From Methylobacterium sp. AMS5 (GTDB lineage Bacteria > Pseudomonadota > Alphaproteobacteria > Rhizobiales > Beijerinckiaceae), in NCBI RefSeq assembly GCF_001542815.1, contig NZ_CP006992.1, forward strand, positions 592,501 through 656,500: a stretch of 64,000 nt of DNA, read 5' to 3'. The position numbers and the translations under genes are program-made. Positions 24,065-35,262 of this stretch are shown piece after piece. The notes under the pieces were generated by a model. The model worked only from the letters and a program-made list of their open reading frames with translations, was not told the DNA's origin and did no database searches. Position 1 is the first letter of the stretch. Each line of letters opens with the position of its first letter.

Positions 24065-25741
24065 ATGTTCCGGTTCGATATCCCGAGAAAGCTCTATGCT
24101 CTGGTGGCCCTAGCGGCTTTGAGCCTCGTGGCGATCGGCGCCGTGGCGCTCACCTACCAGTACGAGGCGATGTACGGGCAGCGCGTCAACCGTCTCAGCC
24201 TGATGACGGAATCGGCCGTCAACCTGATCGATCACTACCGCCAGAGCGTCGAGAAGGGCGAGATGACGGAGGCCGCGGCCCGGTCCACCGCCTATGCCGC
24301 CGTCACGTCGATGCGGCACGGCAAGGACGGCTACTTCTTCGTCTACGACCGCGACGTCGTCGTGGTCGCCCACGCCACGCCGAAGTTCATCGGCCAGAGC
24401 TTCCGCGACCTCAAGGACACAACCGGCTACGCCTTCATCGCCGACGTGCTGCCGCGCGCCGTGCGCGATGGGGTGGCCTCGGTCGTCTACACCTGGAAGC
24501 GGACGCCCGATGCGGCGGCGACGCCGAAGCTCGGCGTGTTCCGGTTCTACGCCCCCTGGGGGGTCTATATCGGCACCGGCGTCCATATCGACGACCTGAA
24601 GGCGACCCTGTGGGAGCAGATCGAGCGCCTCGGGTTCGTGGCGCTGGGCATCCTGCTCGTTCTCGGCGTCGCCTCCTGGGCGATCATCCGCTCGATCGTC
24701 CGGCCGATGAGCGCGCTGCAGGCGACGATGGGCCGGCTCGCCGAGGGCCGCACCGACATCGCCCTGCCGGAGGCCAAGCGCAACGACGAGGTCGGGGCGA
24801 TGGCCCGCGCCGTGGCGGTCTTCCGCGACAACGCCATCGAGCGCGAACAGCTGCAGGGGGCGCAGGAGGCCGATCAGACGCTCAAGATGCAGCGGGCCGA
24901 GCGGCTCAACGGCCTGATCCAGGACTTCGAGGGCACGATCACCGGCATCGTCACCACCATCGGCGGCGCCGCCACGCAACTGCAATCGACCGCGCAGGGC
25001 CTCGCCGGCACCGCGAACCAGACCGCCAGCCAGTCGACCGCCGTCGCTGCCGCCGCCGAGGAGGCGACCACGAACGTCAACACCGTGGCCGCCGCCGCCG
25101 AGGAACTGGGCAGCTCCGTCCAGGAGATCGGCCGGCAGGTGGACGGGTCGGCCGCCCTCTCCCGCACCGCGGTGGACGAGGCGGGGCAGACGGGCAAGCT
25201 GGTGCAGGACCTCAGCGAGGCCGCCGCCCGCATCGGCGACGTCGTGGCGATGATCTCCGACATCGCCGGCCAGACCAACCTTCTGGCGCTCAACGCGACG
25301 ATCGAGGCCGCGCGCGCGGGCGAGGCGGGCCGCGGCTTCGCCGTGGTGGCGGCGGAGGTGAAGGAGCTCGCGAGCCAGACGGCGCGGGCGACCACGGACA
25401 TCTCGGAGCAGATCGCCCGCATCCAACGCTCGACCGGCACGGCGGTCGGAGCGATCGGCGACATCGCCACCCGCATCCGCGAGATCAGCAGCGTCTCCAC
25501 CTCGATCGCGGCGGCGGTCGAGGAGCAGAGCGCGGCGACCCAGGAGATCGTCCGCAACGTCGCCCAGGCCGCGACCGGGACGAGCGAGGTGACGCACAAC
25601 ATCTCCGGCGTCGCCCGCGCCTCGGAGCAGACCGGGACGGCCGCCGCCCACGTGCTCGGTGCCGCCACGGAGCTGTCTCAGCAATCCGATCACCTGCGGG
25701 CCGAAGTCCGACGCTTTCTGGCCACGGTGCGCGCGGCCTGA
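24065..25741 (+). CDS. Methyl-accepting chemotaxis protein with a periplasmic Cache-type sensor
   Basis: A 558-residue receptor. Transmembrane helix 1 is at about 11-31, followed by a periplasmic single Cache (sCache_2-like) domain of about 150 residues ([32 protein letters not shown]), then transmembrane helix 2 at about 190-212 and a HAMP domain to about 265. The signalling domain has the conserved hairpin tip around 400-436 ([20 protein letters not shown]). No C-terminal CheB/CheR tether pentapeptide is present. Start ATG 24065 gives a short cytoplasmic leader before helix 1. A strong inverted repeat follows the gene. The ligand is unknown; Cache domains of this type often bind small organic acids. 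Confidence 0.95.
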   Translation: MFRFDIPRKLYALVALAALSLVAIGAVALTYQYEAMYGQRVNRLSLMTESAVNLIDHYRQSVEKGEMTEAAARSTAYAAVTSMRHGKDGYFFVYDRDVVVVAHATPKFIGQSFRDLKDTTGYAFIADVLPRAVRDGVASVVYTWKRTPDAAATPKLGVFRFYAPWGVYIGTGVHIDDLKATLWEQIERLGFVALGILLVLGVASWAIIRSIVRPMSALQATMGRLAEGRTDIALPEAKRNDEVGAMARAVAVFRDNAIEREQLQGAQEADQTLKMQRAERLNGLIQDFEGTITGIVTTIGGAATQLQSTAQGLAGTANQTASQSTAVAAAAEEATTNVNTVAAAAEELGSSVQEIGRQVDGSAALSRTAVDEAGQTGKLVQDLSEAAARIGDVVAMISDIAGQTNLLALNATIEAARAGEAGRGFAVVAAEVKELASQTARATTDISEQIARIQRSTGTAVGAIGDIATRIREISSVSTSIAAAVEEQSAATQEIVRNVAQAATGTSEVTHNISGVARASEQTGTAAAHVLGAATELSQQSDHLRAEVRRFLATVRAA

Positions 25742-25774
25742 GGCCTGAGGCGATCGCCGACAGCCGGAGGCAAA

Positions 25775-25810
25775 AGAGCCGAGCCCACCTCAAAAGGTCG
25801 GCTCGGCTCT
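25775..25810. terminator. Bidirectional terminator-like inverted repeat
   Basis: AGAGCCGAGC at 25775 pairs with GCTCGGCTCT ending at 25810, and ACCT/AGGT extends the stem around a four-base loop with one unpaired base. On the minus strand the stem is followed by TTTTG, so it suits the small minus-strand gene ending at 25892; for the chemoreceptor it lacks a T-run but could still pause transcription. Confidence 0.65.
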
Positions 25811-25891
25811 GCGATCTGCCCGCGTTGTTCTGTTGGAGAGCCGGCGTCGCCGGGAGGCGGGAAACGGCCCGGCGCTTGAGTCGGATGCCGC

Positions 25892-26032
25892 TCAGGCGTG
25901 TCCCTCGATCGCACGCAGGACGGCGACCATTTGGTCCGCCTGCGAACGGGTGAGCCCTTTGCTGATGATCGTGCCGTCCCGGCAGATCGAACAGGTGCCG
26001 TCCTCGGCGACCCGAATTTTGATCGAAGCCAT
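25892..26032 (-). CDS. Hypothetical small protein with a CxxC motif
   Basis: A 46-residue protein: ASIKIRVAEDGTCSICRDGT, then a helix with SQADQMVAVLRAIEG. Two cysteines in CSIC could bind a metal or act in redox, but there are no further ligands. Start ATG 26032 is used; an ATG nine bases upstream is equally possible, and longer starts give an unlikely leader. Codon use is normal for the genome. No family is recognised. Confidence 0.55.
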   Translation of the reverse strand: MASIKIRVAEDGTCSICRDGTIISKGLTRSQADQMVAVLRAIEGHA

Positions 26033-26264
26033 GATGTCCATCCAGGAGCCAGAGCGGCTCCCCATTCCGTCGAAGCTTAACCGTTCCTGAAGGGCTCGCA
26101 ACCCTGCGCGTCCCATTCATCCACGGAAGCGGTGTGAGGTAAGGATCGCTGATCCCGCCGTCACTGCGACGAAATCGACGTGCAATTCGAAACTCGTGAC
26201 CCGAAACGCAACCGGCGGCGCGCTCGAGCGAGCGGCCGCCGGCAAGGGCCTCGCGGATGGTGGA

Positions 26265-27317
26265 TCAGACCGCCTTCTTCTCGAGCCGCCGCTCGATCAC
26301 GTGATTGTCGAGGCCGGGCGCGACGAGCGGCGGCTCCGGCGCGGCCTTGCCGTCTTTGCCCAGCGCGTTCGTGAGGCGGGAGCGCTCGAACAGCAGCACC
26401 ACGACGATGGCCACGGCAAAGGGGATGATCAGGTAGAACAGGCGGAAGATCAGCACCGCGGCGAGAACCGGCGCCTTCTCGGCATCGGTCTGAAGCTGCA
26501 TGGCAGTGAAGAACACGAGTTCGAACACGCCGAGGCCGCCCGGCGCGTGGGAGGCGAGCGCGACGGAGAACGAAGCGAGGAAGATGCCGAGCACCGGGAT
26601 GAAGCCGGGGTTCAGGGCATCCGGCAGGGCGAAGTAGATGATGCCGGCGGCACCCAGCAGCTCCAGCGGCGCCGCGATGAGCTGGCGCACCATGATCCCG
26701 GGCCGCGGATACTCGATCTTGAAGTTGCGGATCGTCAGCGGGCGGAAGCGCAGCACCGAGCCGAGGACGTAGAGCGCGACGAAACCGAGTAGGCCGAAGC
26801 CGACCAACCGCGAGGTCGCGGGATTGGTCAGCACCGCCGGCAGCAGGTTGTCGAGCCGCGCGAGAAGGTTCGGATCGTAGACCAGAACGAAGCCGCCGAG
26901 CAGGATCGTGCCGAGTCCGAAGGTGAAGGAGCACAGGGCCACCAGCACCGCGACCTGCGCCGCCGAAAGTCCCTTCGAGGTGTAGGCCCGGTAGCGCACC
27001 AGGGCGCCGGAGAAGACCGAGGCGCCGATATTGTGCGAGAGGGCGTAGGTCGTGAACGAGCACAGCGAGACGAACCGCCACGAGATGTGGCGCACGCCCA
27101 GATGCAGCAGCGCGATCCGGTCGTACCAAGCGAGCGCAGCGTAGGCGATGAGGGTGGAGAGGGCGGCCAGCAGGAAGTGGTGGAGCGGGATGGCGGCAAA
27201 CGCCGCCTCGATGCTCGCCCAGGACAGGGTCTTCAACTGGCCCCAGAGCAGGTAGCAGGACACCGCCACCGCGGCGAGGCCGATCAGGCCCCAGAAGACT
27301 TCACTGACTTTTTTCAT
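26265..27317 (-). CDS. UPF0104 / lysylphosphatidylglycerol-synthase-type membrane protein
   Basis: A 350-residue integral membrane protein with about eight hydrophobic helices. The pattern (AYAALAWYDRIALLHLG, TYALSHNIGASVFSGALVRYRAY, FGLGTILLGGFVL, SHAPGGLGVFELVFF) is that of the UPF0104/LPG_synthase_TM family, including the conserved HNIG and PGGLGVFE motifs. Family knowledge: relatives flip or modify lipids (MprF flippase part, AglD, HpnL), but this protein lacks a C-terminal aminoacyl-transfer domain. ATG 27317 is used with gagagagg upstream. The substrate is unknown. Confidence 0.85.
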   Translation of the reverse strand: MKKVSEVFWGLIGLAAVAVSCYLLWGQLKTLSWASIEAAFAAIPLHHFLLAALSTLIAYAALAWYDRIALLHLGVRHISWRFVSLCSFTTYALSHNIGASVFSGALVRYRAYTSKGLSAAQVAVLVALCSFTFGLGTILLGGFVLVYDPNLLARLDNLLPAVLTNPATSRLVGFGLLGFVALYVLGSVLRFRPLTIRNFKIEYPRPGIMVRQLIAAPLELLGAAGIIYFALPDALNPGFIPVLGIFLASFSVALASHAPGGLGVFELVFFTAMQLQTDAEKAPVLAAVLIFRLFYLIIPFAVAIVVVLLFERSRLTNALGKDGKAAPEPPLVAPGLDNHVIERRLEKKAV

Positions 27318-27597
27318 GGATGTCCGCCGCCTCTCTCGGGAGCGGTCTCTCCTGCGCCACGACCGCGCGCATCGCAAGCGGGACTGGGCGACCGTCTCGA
27401 TGGGGCCGGCTCTTGCCGTCAGATCATGACGCTTTCATGCCGAACGATGCGGCCCTGGCCGATTCGGCGGGTCTGGCGAGCATCGCATTCAGTGCGGCTC
27501 GAGCGGTCGGGAATGGCCCCTCGATGAACGCAGCGATCGATCTGGCAGGAAAGCACGGCTCGGCGGGAAGCCGTGCGGATCGGGCTGGCCCCCTGCC

Positions 27598-28134
27598 CTA
27601 CCGCGACGGCGTGACCTGATCGATATAGGCCGCGTTGGAGCCTCTCGAAGGCGGAGGGCTCACCCGTTCGCGGCGACCCGAGGACCGACCCTTGATCGAT
27701 CCCGGGATCGGACCTGCCGCGTCGAGCAGCTCCTCGTCCGTGATCAGGCTCGGGCGACGCGCGCTGGCCCGAGGCCCCGGTCCCAAACGCTGTCCCTCGT
27801 AGAGGTTGATACAATCGCGCAGGGCGATCGGGTCTCGAATGAAGGTGCAGTCATTCACATTCGGAACGGGCGCCGCCCCGTTCGGAGTGACGAGGTTCTG
27901 CGCGACCACGGCCGGCGATGCGGATGTCGGACCGAGGGTATCGACCCGATCGGCGATGCCGTCCGTCGTGACGGCGTTTCGCGCCGTCGCAACGGATGGG
28001 GCGTCCCCCAGATTCCACGCGATCGTCTGAGACCCGCTTCCATCCAGCGCGATGACGCGCTGCGCAAGGGCGGCGGAGGGGATGAAGCCGGCGATACAGG
28101 CCGCGAGCAGGACCTTGGTTCCAGACTGCAGCAT
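27598..28134 (-). CDS. Exported protein of unknown function
   Basis: A 178-residue protein with a signal peptide (KVLLAACIAGFIPSAALAQ, cleavage near 25). The mature N-terminus is Thr/Ala/Val-rich with many predicted short strands; two cysteines (in DCTFIRDP and RDCINLYEG) are 15 residues apart and probably bonded. The C-terminal 60 residues are Arg/Pro/Ser-rich and likely unstructured. ATG 28134 is chosen for the signal peptide. No family is recognised. The gene lies upstream of a 280-base gap in which I see no further gene. Confidence 0.65.
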   Translation of the reverse strand: MLQSGTKVLLAACIAGFIPSAALAQRVIALDGSGSQTIAWNLGDAPSVATARNAVTTDGIADRVDTLGPTSASPAVVAQNLVTPNGAAPVPNVNDCTFIRDPIALRDCINLYEGQRLGPGPRASARRPSLITDEELLDAAGPIPGSIKGRSSGRRERVSPPPSRGSNAAYIDQVTPSR

Positions 28135-28450
28135 GTCGCACCTATGCAAGAGCGGAGCGCGCCAGAATGCGGTTCGCTGCCGACGACATAGGTAAAAACT
28201 TCGTTTCCTTTTCGCGGTTCCTCCCCGGGGCCGACAGGCCGGCATCGGCTGTCATTCGGGCCCGCCCGGCAGGATCGAGGCATGCGGATCCTCCGGGGTG
28301 ATGGCGGGGAACCGTGGACGCGCCCGGCCATCCTGCCGACAGCCGCCTCCGACCTGATGGCATCAGGCCGGCGCCTCTCGGTCCTTGTTGACGCGCCTTC
28401 CTTCGACGAACCGGCACACTTCGTCGGAATGCGCTTGAGGATCTCGCCGG

Positions 28451-28855
28451 TCAGGCCCGAGCCCGAAGTCCGATCGCGTCCATCTCGGCCTGCTCACGGG
28501 CGGCTTCGGCCGCACGTTCGGCGGAGCGCTCGCGATCCTCCAGGATCTCGACCTTCTTGAGTTCCTCGAACGCCTCGCCCAGTTCGGCCTTGGCCTCGGC
28601 AAGCTGCCCTTCAAGGGCGGCGGCCGACTGGCGCATGTTGTCCCGGCGGCCGGTCGCGGCGCGGGCATAAGTCGGGTAGGCGAAATGGGCCGGATCGGAG
28701 ATCCCGGCACGGGCCTCCTCCTGCGAGACTTCCCGGTCGAGTTCGGCCGCCATGCGGTTGAAGTCGGCCATCATCATCTCGATCTGCGCCACCCTGCGGC
28801 GCTTCTCATCCACCTGGAACCGACGCAACCGGATCAGCGTGTCACGCGATTTCAT
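28451..28855 (-). CDS. fliJ: FliJ-like flagellar export chaperone/stalk protein
   Basis: A 134-residue protein that is almost entirely helical with heptad-like spacing (LIRLRRFQVDEKRRRVAQIE, then LAEAKAELGEAFEELKKVEI), as expected for the antiparallel coiled coil of FliJ. Length matches the family. It lies 95 bases downstream of fliI in the same orientation, which is the usual pairing. FliJ links the FliI ATPase ring to FlhA and acts in the cytoplasm at the export gate. ATG 28855 begins MKSRDTLIRL, the typical FliJ opening. Confidence 0.88.
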   Translation of the reverse strand: MKSRDTLIRLRRFQVDEKRRRVAQIEMMMADFNRMAAELDREVSQEEARAGISDPAHFAYPTYARAATGRRDNMRQSAAALEGQLAEAKAELGEAFEELKKVEILEDRERSAERAAEAAREQAEMDAIGLRARA

Positions 28856-28950
28856 GTCGGGCCATCCACTCCACGCTACGCCGGGACGCGACCCGATCGG
28901 CGCGGGCGATCCACATGGACCGTTATCCCGACGCGCTTCCCGAAGCCGCC

Positions 28951-30306
28951 TCACGCACCGCCGACAATGGCGGCCAACCGGTCATAACCCTCGCTGATGG
29001 AGGTTGCTTCTTCCTTACCCTGCCCCAGAAAAGCCGTCAGATCGGGCATGAGAGCGACCGCTTCATCCACCTCCGGCGACGAGCCGGCGCGGTAGGCCCC
29101 GAGCCGGATCAGCTCCTCCATGTCGGCATAGGTCGCCAGCACCTTTCGCGCACGACGGACGGTGGGGAGATGGGCCGGGTCGCAGGCCCGCGGCATGGTG
29201 CGCGAGACCGAGCGCAGGACGTTGATCGCCGGGTAGCGCCCCTGTTCGGCAATGCGCCGCTCCATGACGATGTGCCCGTCGAGAATGCCGCGCACCGCAT
29301 CCGCCACCGGCTCGTTGTGGTCGTCGCCCTCCACCAGCACGGTGAACAGGCCGGAGATCGCCCCCTCCCCCACGCCCGGCCCGGCCCGCTCGAGAAGGCG
29401 CGGCAATTCGGAGAAGACGGTGGGCGTGTAGCCCTTGGCGGTCGGCGGCTCGCCGCCGGCCAGCCCGATGTCGCGCTGGGCCATGGCGAAGCGGGTGATC
29501 GAATCGATCATGCACAGGACCTGCGCGCCCTGGTCGCGAAAGTACTCGGCCACCGCCAGGGTCACGTAGGCGGCGTTGCGGCGCATCAGCACCGGCTCGT
29601 CAGAGGTCGCCACCACCACGACCGAGCGGGCGAGCCCCGCCGCGCCGAGGTCGTCCTGGAGAAACTCCTGAACCTCGCGACCGCGCTCGCCGACGAGGCC
29701 GATCACCGCCACGTCGGCAGCGGTGTAGCGGGCCAGCATCGAGAGCAGCACCGACTTGCCGACGCCGGAGCCGGCGAAGATGCCCATGCGCTGCCCGCGG
29801 CACATGGTGAGAAAGGTGTTGATGCAGCGAACCCCGAGATCGAGCGGCGGCCCGACGCGCCTTCGCCCGTGCGCAGGGGGCGGGTCGGCCCGCAGGGGAT
29901 AGATCGCGGGCCCCTGCGCGAGGGGGCCGAGGCCGTCGATCGGGCGCCCGAGGGCGTCGACGGTGCGCCCGAGCCAAGCGGCGGAGGGGCGGATCGCGCC
30001 CGCCGCCTCGTCGCGCACCAGGGCCGGACAGCCGCGGCGCACCCCCTCCAGCGAGCCGAACGGCATGGCGAGCGCCCGGTCGCCGGCAAAGCCGATCACC
30101 TCGCACGGCACCGTCGAGGCCGCGACCCCGGCGCCCTCCACCATCACGTCGATCCGGCCGCCGAGCCGCATCGCGGAAACCGGCCCGGCCACCTCGACCA
30201 GAAGGCCGCGGATCGCCGTCACCCGGCCGAAGGTCTCCAGGGTCTCGACGGTCGAGAGCGCGGCGAGTGCCGCCGCCAGCCCCCCGGAGCCGCGCTCCTG
30301 CGTCAT
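28951..30306 (-). CDS. fliI: FliI, flagellum-specific export ATPase
   Basis: A 451-residue ATPase of usual FliI length. It has an N-terminal beta-barrel (residues about 20-95), Walker A AGSGVGKS at 178-185, the GERGREV motif near 207, Walker [11 protein letters not shown] near 265-275 and the ring-closing segment [18 protein letters not shown] near 300. It energises unfolding and docking of flagellar substrates. It is divergent from ctrA across about 440 bases, and TTAA motifs lie upstream of its start (30321 and 30355), so CtrA control is plausible but not proven. Confidence 0.96.
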   Translation of the reverse strand: MTQERGSGGLAAALAALSTVETLETFGRVTAIRGLLVEVAGPVSAMRLGGRIDVMVEGAGVAASTVPCEVIGFAGDRALAMPFGSLEGVRRGCPALVRDEAAGAIRPSAAWLGRTVDALGRPIDGLGPLAQGPAIYPLRADPPPAHGRRRVGPPLDLGVRCINTFLTMCRGQRMGIFAGSGVGKSVLLSMLARYTAADVAVIGLVGERGREVQEFLQDDLGAAGLARSVVVVATSDEPVLMRRNAAYVTLAVAEYFRDQGAQVLCMIDSITRFAMAQRDIGLAGGEPPTAKGYTPTVFSELPRLLERAGPGVGEGAISGLFTVLVEGDDHNEPVADAVRGILDGHIVMERRIAEQGRYPAINVLRSVSRTMPRACDPAHLPTVRRARKVLATYADMEELIRLGAYRAGSSPEVDEAVALMPDLTAFLGQGKEEATSISEGYDRLAAIVGGA

Positions 30307-30567
30307 GTGCCCCGACCCCGTTAACCGCGTCCCGCCACCGAACCGGCCGATGTCTTAACACCGCCGGACCGCTCGCCAAGGCTCCTAGGCCTCCATCCGG
30401 ATGGCGAGGCCGACGCTCGCGGGAACGGGAACGACGACGAATCGTCACCGTCACCTTTCCGCAACAGAGAAGCCAACCTGAGACAACAGAAGGAGTTAGC
30501 AGGGGAGGCTCATCCCCGGTTTCGGGAGAGCGCACGGTGTTGGGGAGCAGATCGCCAACGATCGGGA

Positions 30568-30632
30568 GAATCGCTGCCGGACTCGAAAGAGACAGTGCTT
30601 GCAAGCGGGATTCGGGTTTTGTTAACGGTTAA
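30568..30632 (+). promoter_or_regulatory. ctrA upstream region with three GANTC sites and paired TTAA motifs
   Basis: GAATC (30568-30572), GACTC (30580-30584) and GATTC (30609-30613) are all GANTC, the CcrM methylation site. Two TTAA motifs (30622-30625, 30629-30632) resemble CtrA half-sites but are 3 rather than 7 bases apart. In Caulobacter one ctrA promoter contains a GANTC site and is controlled by hemi-methylation and by CtrA itself. That the same logic holds here is inference. Confidence 0.65.
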
Positions 30633-30744
30633 GGAATAGCGTTTCGAAAGTGGGAATGAGGGAGCGTCCGCCGTGGCCATCGGCGGACGACCGGCGGCGG
30701 CTTGTCTCAAGCGCCCCGAAACGGCCTGTCCGGTGGGGATCACG

Positions 30745-31446
<702 letters not shown>

Positions 31447-31471
31447 GCCCCATCCACCGGACCTCGCCAAC

Positions 31472-31501
31472 GAACCCCGCTCCGGCGGGGTTCTTTCGTT
31501 T
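31472..31501 (+). terminator. Rho-independent terminator of ctrA
   Basis: GAACCCCGC (31472-31480) pairs with GCGGGGTTC (31485-31493) around a four-base loop, followed by TTTCGTTT. It lies 26 bases after the ctrA stop. Confidence 0.85.
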
Positions 31502-31773
31502 CAGGGACCGACGATCCGCTGGCCGAGGGACTGGGGGATCGGCTCACGGATCGCACGCGTTCCTCCGTCCCGTCGGTTTGCCCATCGGATTGGCGGCCGA
31601 GCCGCACGCTGATCGTCAGCTCGCCCTCGCCCGCGGTGCAGAGGGGCGTCAGCCGGTCCGTCTCGGCCCGCGCCGCGAAGCGATCACCGGCAGGGGCGCG
31701 AGGCCGAGGAGGGCGGCAACGGCCCGTCGGCGCCTCCGCACCGTTCCCTCTCGACCCCGATCGATCCGCCGAA

Positions 31774-32025
31774 TCAGGCCTCGGCCGGCTCCTCGCGGAA
31801 ATACGGCTCGACCGTGCCCTTGAGCTTCACCGTCATCGGATTGCCGGCCCGGTCGAGCGCCTTGCCGGCCGAGAGCCGCACCCAGCCCTCGCTGACGCAG
31901 TATTCCTCGACATTGGTCTTCTCGGCACCCTTGAAGCGAATGCCGACGCCCCGGGCGAGGACCGCCTCGTCGTAATAGGGGCTGTTCGGATTGACCGAGA
32001 GGCGATCGGGAGGGGTTTCGGACAT
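31774..32025 (-). CDS. DUF3297 family protein
   Basis: An 83-residue protein matching the DUF3297 pattern along its whole length: PPDRLSVNPNSPYYDEAV, GIRFKGAEKTNVEEYCVSE (in parts), WVRLSAGKALDR and TVKLKGTVEPYF. It has no signal peptide and is probably a small cytoplasmic beta-rich protein. The family is widespread in proteobacteria and has no proven role; some database entries carry a glutathione-peroxidase label, which this sequence does not support because no selenocysteine- or peroxidase-type motif is visible. ATG 32025 fits the family N-terminus. Confidence 0.85.
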   Translation of the reverse strand: MSETPPDRLSVNPNSPYYDEAVLARGVGIRFKGAEKTNVEEYCVSEGWVRLSAGKALDRAGNPMTVKLKGTVEPYFREEPAEA

Positions 32026-32058
32026 GGGTCGTGCGTTCCTGGAAGTCGTGCCGGCCGG

Positions 32059-32697
32059 TTACGGCAATCGCGGCGCGCCCGCAACGGCACGCTCGGCCCG
32101 CGACGCGTCGATCAGCTCCGCCACCCGTCCGCTCTGCAGGAGCGGGATCCACCGCATCACCGTCTCATGCGGGAAGTCCCACCACGCCGCCTCGACGAGT
32201 GCGGCCGTCGTCGCCTCGTCGAACCGGCGGCGCACGATCCGCGCCGGGTTGCCGGCGACGACCGCGTAGGGCGGCACATCCCGCGTGACGACGGCGTGCG
32301 CCGCCACCACCGCGCCATGCCCGACGGTGATGCCCGACAGAATCATGCAGCCCGATCCGAGCCAGACGTCGTGGCCGATGATCACGTTGCCGCGCGAGGA
32401 ATGATAATCCTGAGGTGCGTCTGCCCCCGGCCACAGGCCGGTCATCGCGGCGAACGGATAGGTCGAAACCCAGTCGAGCCGGTGGTCGCCGCCGAGCAGG
32501 ATCTCAACCCGATCCGCGATGGAACAATACCGGCCGATCGTCAGCCGCTGGCCGGATTCGGGGAAGCGCACCTTCGGTCGGCCGTAAGAGTATGCGCCAA
32601 TTGTGAAATTCCAGCGCCGGGCCAGCTTTTCCAGATGCAGCCGGGTCTCGTTGTGCGGGTTGCGCCCCCGCCTCAGCCGTTGCAACAGATGCCTCAA
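32059..32697 (-). CDS. CatB-type hexapeptide-repeat acetyltransferase
   Basis: A protein of about 212 residues built on a left-handed beta helix: [59 protein letters not shown] and the closing [15 protein letters not shown], all typical of the xenobiotic (CatB) acetyltransferase family, with the catalytic His in the GGDHRLDW loop. The start is uncertain: no ATG occurs outside the region overlapping the divergent maeB, so I use TTG 32697, which follows a G-rich stretch. The acceptor could be a sugar, as in surface-glycan O-acetylation, or a small molecule. Confidence 0.78.
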   Translation of the reverse strand: MRHLLQRLRRGRNPHNETRLHLEKLARRWNFTIGAYSYGRPKVRFPESGQRLTIGRYCSIADRVEILLGGDHRLDWVSTYPFAAMTGLWPGADAPQDYHSSRGNVIIGHDVWLGSGCMILSGITVGHGAVVAAHAVVTRDVPPYAVVAGNPARIVRRRFDEATTAALVEAAWWDFPHETVMRWIPLLQSGRVAELIDASRAERAVAGAPRLP

Positions 32698-32760
32698 CAG
32701 TGCCCCCCGCAAGAAGAGGGTGCGGGCGCGCAAAAACGAGCGGAAGAGGACGGCATCGCC

Positions 32761-35094
32761 ATGGCCGACAATATGTCCGAGGATCTGAAGTCCGGGGCGC
32801 TCGTCTACCATCGACTGCCGAAACCTGGAAAGCTCGAGATCCAGGCCACCAAGCCGCTCGGCAACCAGCGCGATCTGGCGCTCGCCTACTCTCCCGGCGT
32901 GGCCGCCGCCTGCATGGCGATCTACGACGACCCGCAGGAAGCCGCCACCCTCACCATCCGCCAGAACCTCGTCGCCGTGCTCTCGAACGGCACGGCCGTG
33001 CTCGGCCTCGGCGATATCGGCCCGCTGGCCTCCAAGCCGGTGATGGAGGGCAAGGCGGTCTTGTTCAAGAAGTTCGCCGGCATCGACGTCTTCGACATCG
33101 AGGTGGACCAGAAGGACGTCGACAAGCTGGTGGACGTGGTCTGCTCCCTGGAGCCGACCTTCGGCGGCATCAACCTCGAGGACATCAAGGCGCCGGAATG
33201 CTTCGAGGTCGAGGAGCGGTGCCGGGAGCGGATGAACATCCCGGTCTTCCACGACGACCAGCACGGCACGGCGATCATCGTCGCAGCCGCGGTTCTCAAC
33301 GCCCTCGAACTCGCGGGCAAGCGGCTCTCGGATGCCAAGATCGTCACCTCGGGTGCCGGCGCGGCGGCTCTGGCCTGTCTCAACCTGCTGGTCTCACTGG
33401 GTGCGACGCGTGAGAACATCACCGTCACCGACATCAAGGGCGTGGTCTACAAGGGCCGCGCCGAGCTGATGGACCGCTGGAAGGACGTCTACGCGCAGGA
33501 GACCGAGGCGCGGACGCTCGCCGAGGTGATCCCCGGCGCCGACGTGTTCATCGGCCTCTCGGCCGGCGGCGTGCTCAAGCCCGAATATCTCGAAAAGATG
33601 GCCGAGAAGCCGCTCATCATGGCCCTCGCCAACCCCTATCCCGAGATCATGCCGGACTTGGCCGAGCAGGCGCGGCCCGACGCCATGATCTGCACCGGGC
33701 GCTCGGACTTCCCCAATCAGGTCAACAACGTCCTCTGCTTCCCCTACATCTTCCGCGGCGCGCTCGATGTCGGCGCGCACAAGATCAACGAGGAGATGAA
33801 GAAGGCGGCGGTGAAGGCGATCGCGGCGCTCGCCCGCGAGACGCCGTCCGACGTGGTCGCCCGCGCCTATGGCGGCGAGGCCCGGCCGTTCGGGCCGCGT
33901 TCGCTGATCCCGAGCCCGTTCGATCCGCGCCTGATCGTGCGCATCGCCCCCGCGGTGGCCAAGGCAGCGATGGATTCGGGCGTCGCCGGCCGGCCGGTGG
34001 AGAATATCGACGCCTACGCGGAATCGCTCGATCGCTTCGTGCACCGCTCCGGCTTCATCATGAAGCCGCTCTTCTCCAAGGCGAAGAGCGACCCGAAACG
34101 CGTCATCTACGCCGAGGGCGAGGACGAGCGCGTGCTGCGCGCCGCACAGGCCGTGGTCGAGGACAAGGTGGCCCGGCCGATCCTGGTCGGTCGCCCGCGG
34201 GTGATCGAGACCCGCATCAAGCGCTTCGGCCTCGACCTCAAGCAGGGCGAACATTTCGACCTGATCGATCCCGAGGACGATCCGCGCTACCGCGCCTACG
34301 TCTCGACCTATCTCGAGGTCGCGGGGCGGCGCGGCATCACCCCCGATCTCGCCCGCACGCTGGTGCGCACCAACTCCACGGTCATCGCAGCGCTGGCGGT
34401 ACGCCGCGGCGAAGCGGACGCGCTGATCTGCGGCCTGGAAGGCCGGTTCGAGACGCGGCTGAGGGTGATCCGCGACATCATCGGGCTCTCGCCCGACTCG
34501 ATCGACTTTGCCGGCATGAGCCTGATCGTGACGAAGAAGGGCGCCTTCTTCCTCGCCGACACCCATGTCCGCCAGGATCCGAGCGCGGAGGAGATCGCCG
34601 ATGTCGCCATCGCCTGCGCGAACCATGTCGGTCGCTTCGGTTTGACGCCGAAGATCGCGCTCCTGAGCCACTCCGATTTCGGCCAGTCGGACTCCGCCTC
34701 CGCGAAGAAGATGCGGCGCGCGCTCGAACTGATCCAGACGCGCGCGCCCGATCTTCAGGCCGACGGCGAGATGCAGGCGGATTCGGCCCTGTCGGAACTC
34801 GTGCGCGACCGGGTGCTGCCGAGCTCGAACTGGAAGGGCGCGGCCAACATCCTCGTCTTCCCGAATCTGGATGCCGCCAACATCGCCTTCCAGTTCGCCA
34901 AGGTGCTCGCCGACGCCCTGCCGGTCGGGCCGCTGCTGATCGGCCCGGCCAAGCCGGCGCATATCCTCACGCCTTCGGTCACCGCCCGCGGCATCGTCAA
35001 CGTCACCGCCGCAGCGGTGGTGGAGGCGCAGGCCATGGCGCCGGTGGAGACGGCGCCCGAGGCAGAACCCGGCGTCGGGCCGCTCTCGGAGTAA
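32761..35094 (+). CDS. maeB: NADP-type malic enzyme fused to a phosphotransacetylase-like domain (MaeB)
   Basis: A 777-residue two-domain protein. Residues 1-430 are malic enzyme: [39 protein letters not shown] with the metal-binding Asp pair, and a nucleotide-binding [11 protein letters not shown] near 200. Residues about 440-770 form the phosphotransacetylase-like domain ([34 protein letters not shown]), regulatory and not known to be catalytic in MaeB. It converts malate to pyruvate and CO2, yielding NADPH. ATG 32761 follows ggaagagg; ATG 32773 is a possible alternative. In methylotrophs it connects C4 acids with pyruvate. Confidence 0.95.
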   Translation: MADNMSEDLKSGALVYHRLPKPGKLEIQATKPLGNQRDLALAYSPGVAAACMAIYDDPQEAATLTIRQNLVAVLSNGTAVLGLGDIGPLASKPVMEGKAVLFKKFAGIDVFDIEVDQKDVDKLVDVVCSLEPTFGGINLEDIKAPECFEVEERCRERMNIPVFHDDQHGTAIIVAAAVLNALELAGKRLSDAKIVTSGAGAAALACLNLLVSLGATRENITVTDIKGVVYKGRAELMDRWKDVYAQETEARTLAEVIPGADVFIGLSAGGVLKPEYLEKMAEKPLIMALANPYPEIMPDLAEQARPDAMICTGRSDFPNQVNNVLCFPYIFRGALDVGAHKINEEMKKAAVKAIAALARETPSDVVARAYGGEARPFGPRSLIPSPFDPRLIVRIAPAVAKAAMDSGVAGRPVENIDAYAESLDRFVHRSGFIMKPLFSKAKSDPKRVIYAEGEDERVLRAAQAVVEDKVARPILVGRPRVIETRIKRFGLDLKQGEHFDLIDPEDDPRYRAYVSTYLEVAGRRGITPDLARTLVRTNSTVIAALAVRRGEADALICGLEGRFETRLRVIRDIIGLSPDSIDFAGMSLIVTKKGAFFLADTHVRQDPSAEEIADVAIACANHVGRFGLTPKIALLSHSDFGQSDSASAKKMRRALELIQTRAPDLQADGEMQADSALSELVRDRVLPSSNWKGAANILVFPNLDAANIAFQFAKVLADALPVGPLLIGPAKPAHILTPSVTARGIVNVTAAAVVEAQAMAPVETAPEAEPGVGPLSE

Positions 35095-35104
35095 CGCAGC
35101 GAGC

Positions 35105-35142
35105 CTCGGGGCCCCCTCCTTTACGCGAGGATGGGCCCCGAG
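35105..35142 (+). terminator. Stem-loop after maeB
   Basis: CTCGGGGCCC (35105-35114) pairs perfectly with GGGCCCCGAG (35133-35142) over an 18-base loop. It lies directly after the maeB stop. There is no clean T-run, only scattered T further on, so it may work as a weak terminator or 3'-end stabiliser. Confidence 0.55.
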
Positions 35143-35262
35143 CTTGGCTGTGATTTTGCATTCAGTTCCGGGCGTTGAACGCGTCCGGAGTCTGCAATGT
35201 GTCTTGGTGACGATCCGACCTGTGCCGCCTTCGCCGAACATCGGCTGCGCTACCGGCGCGAC

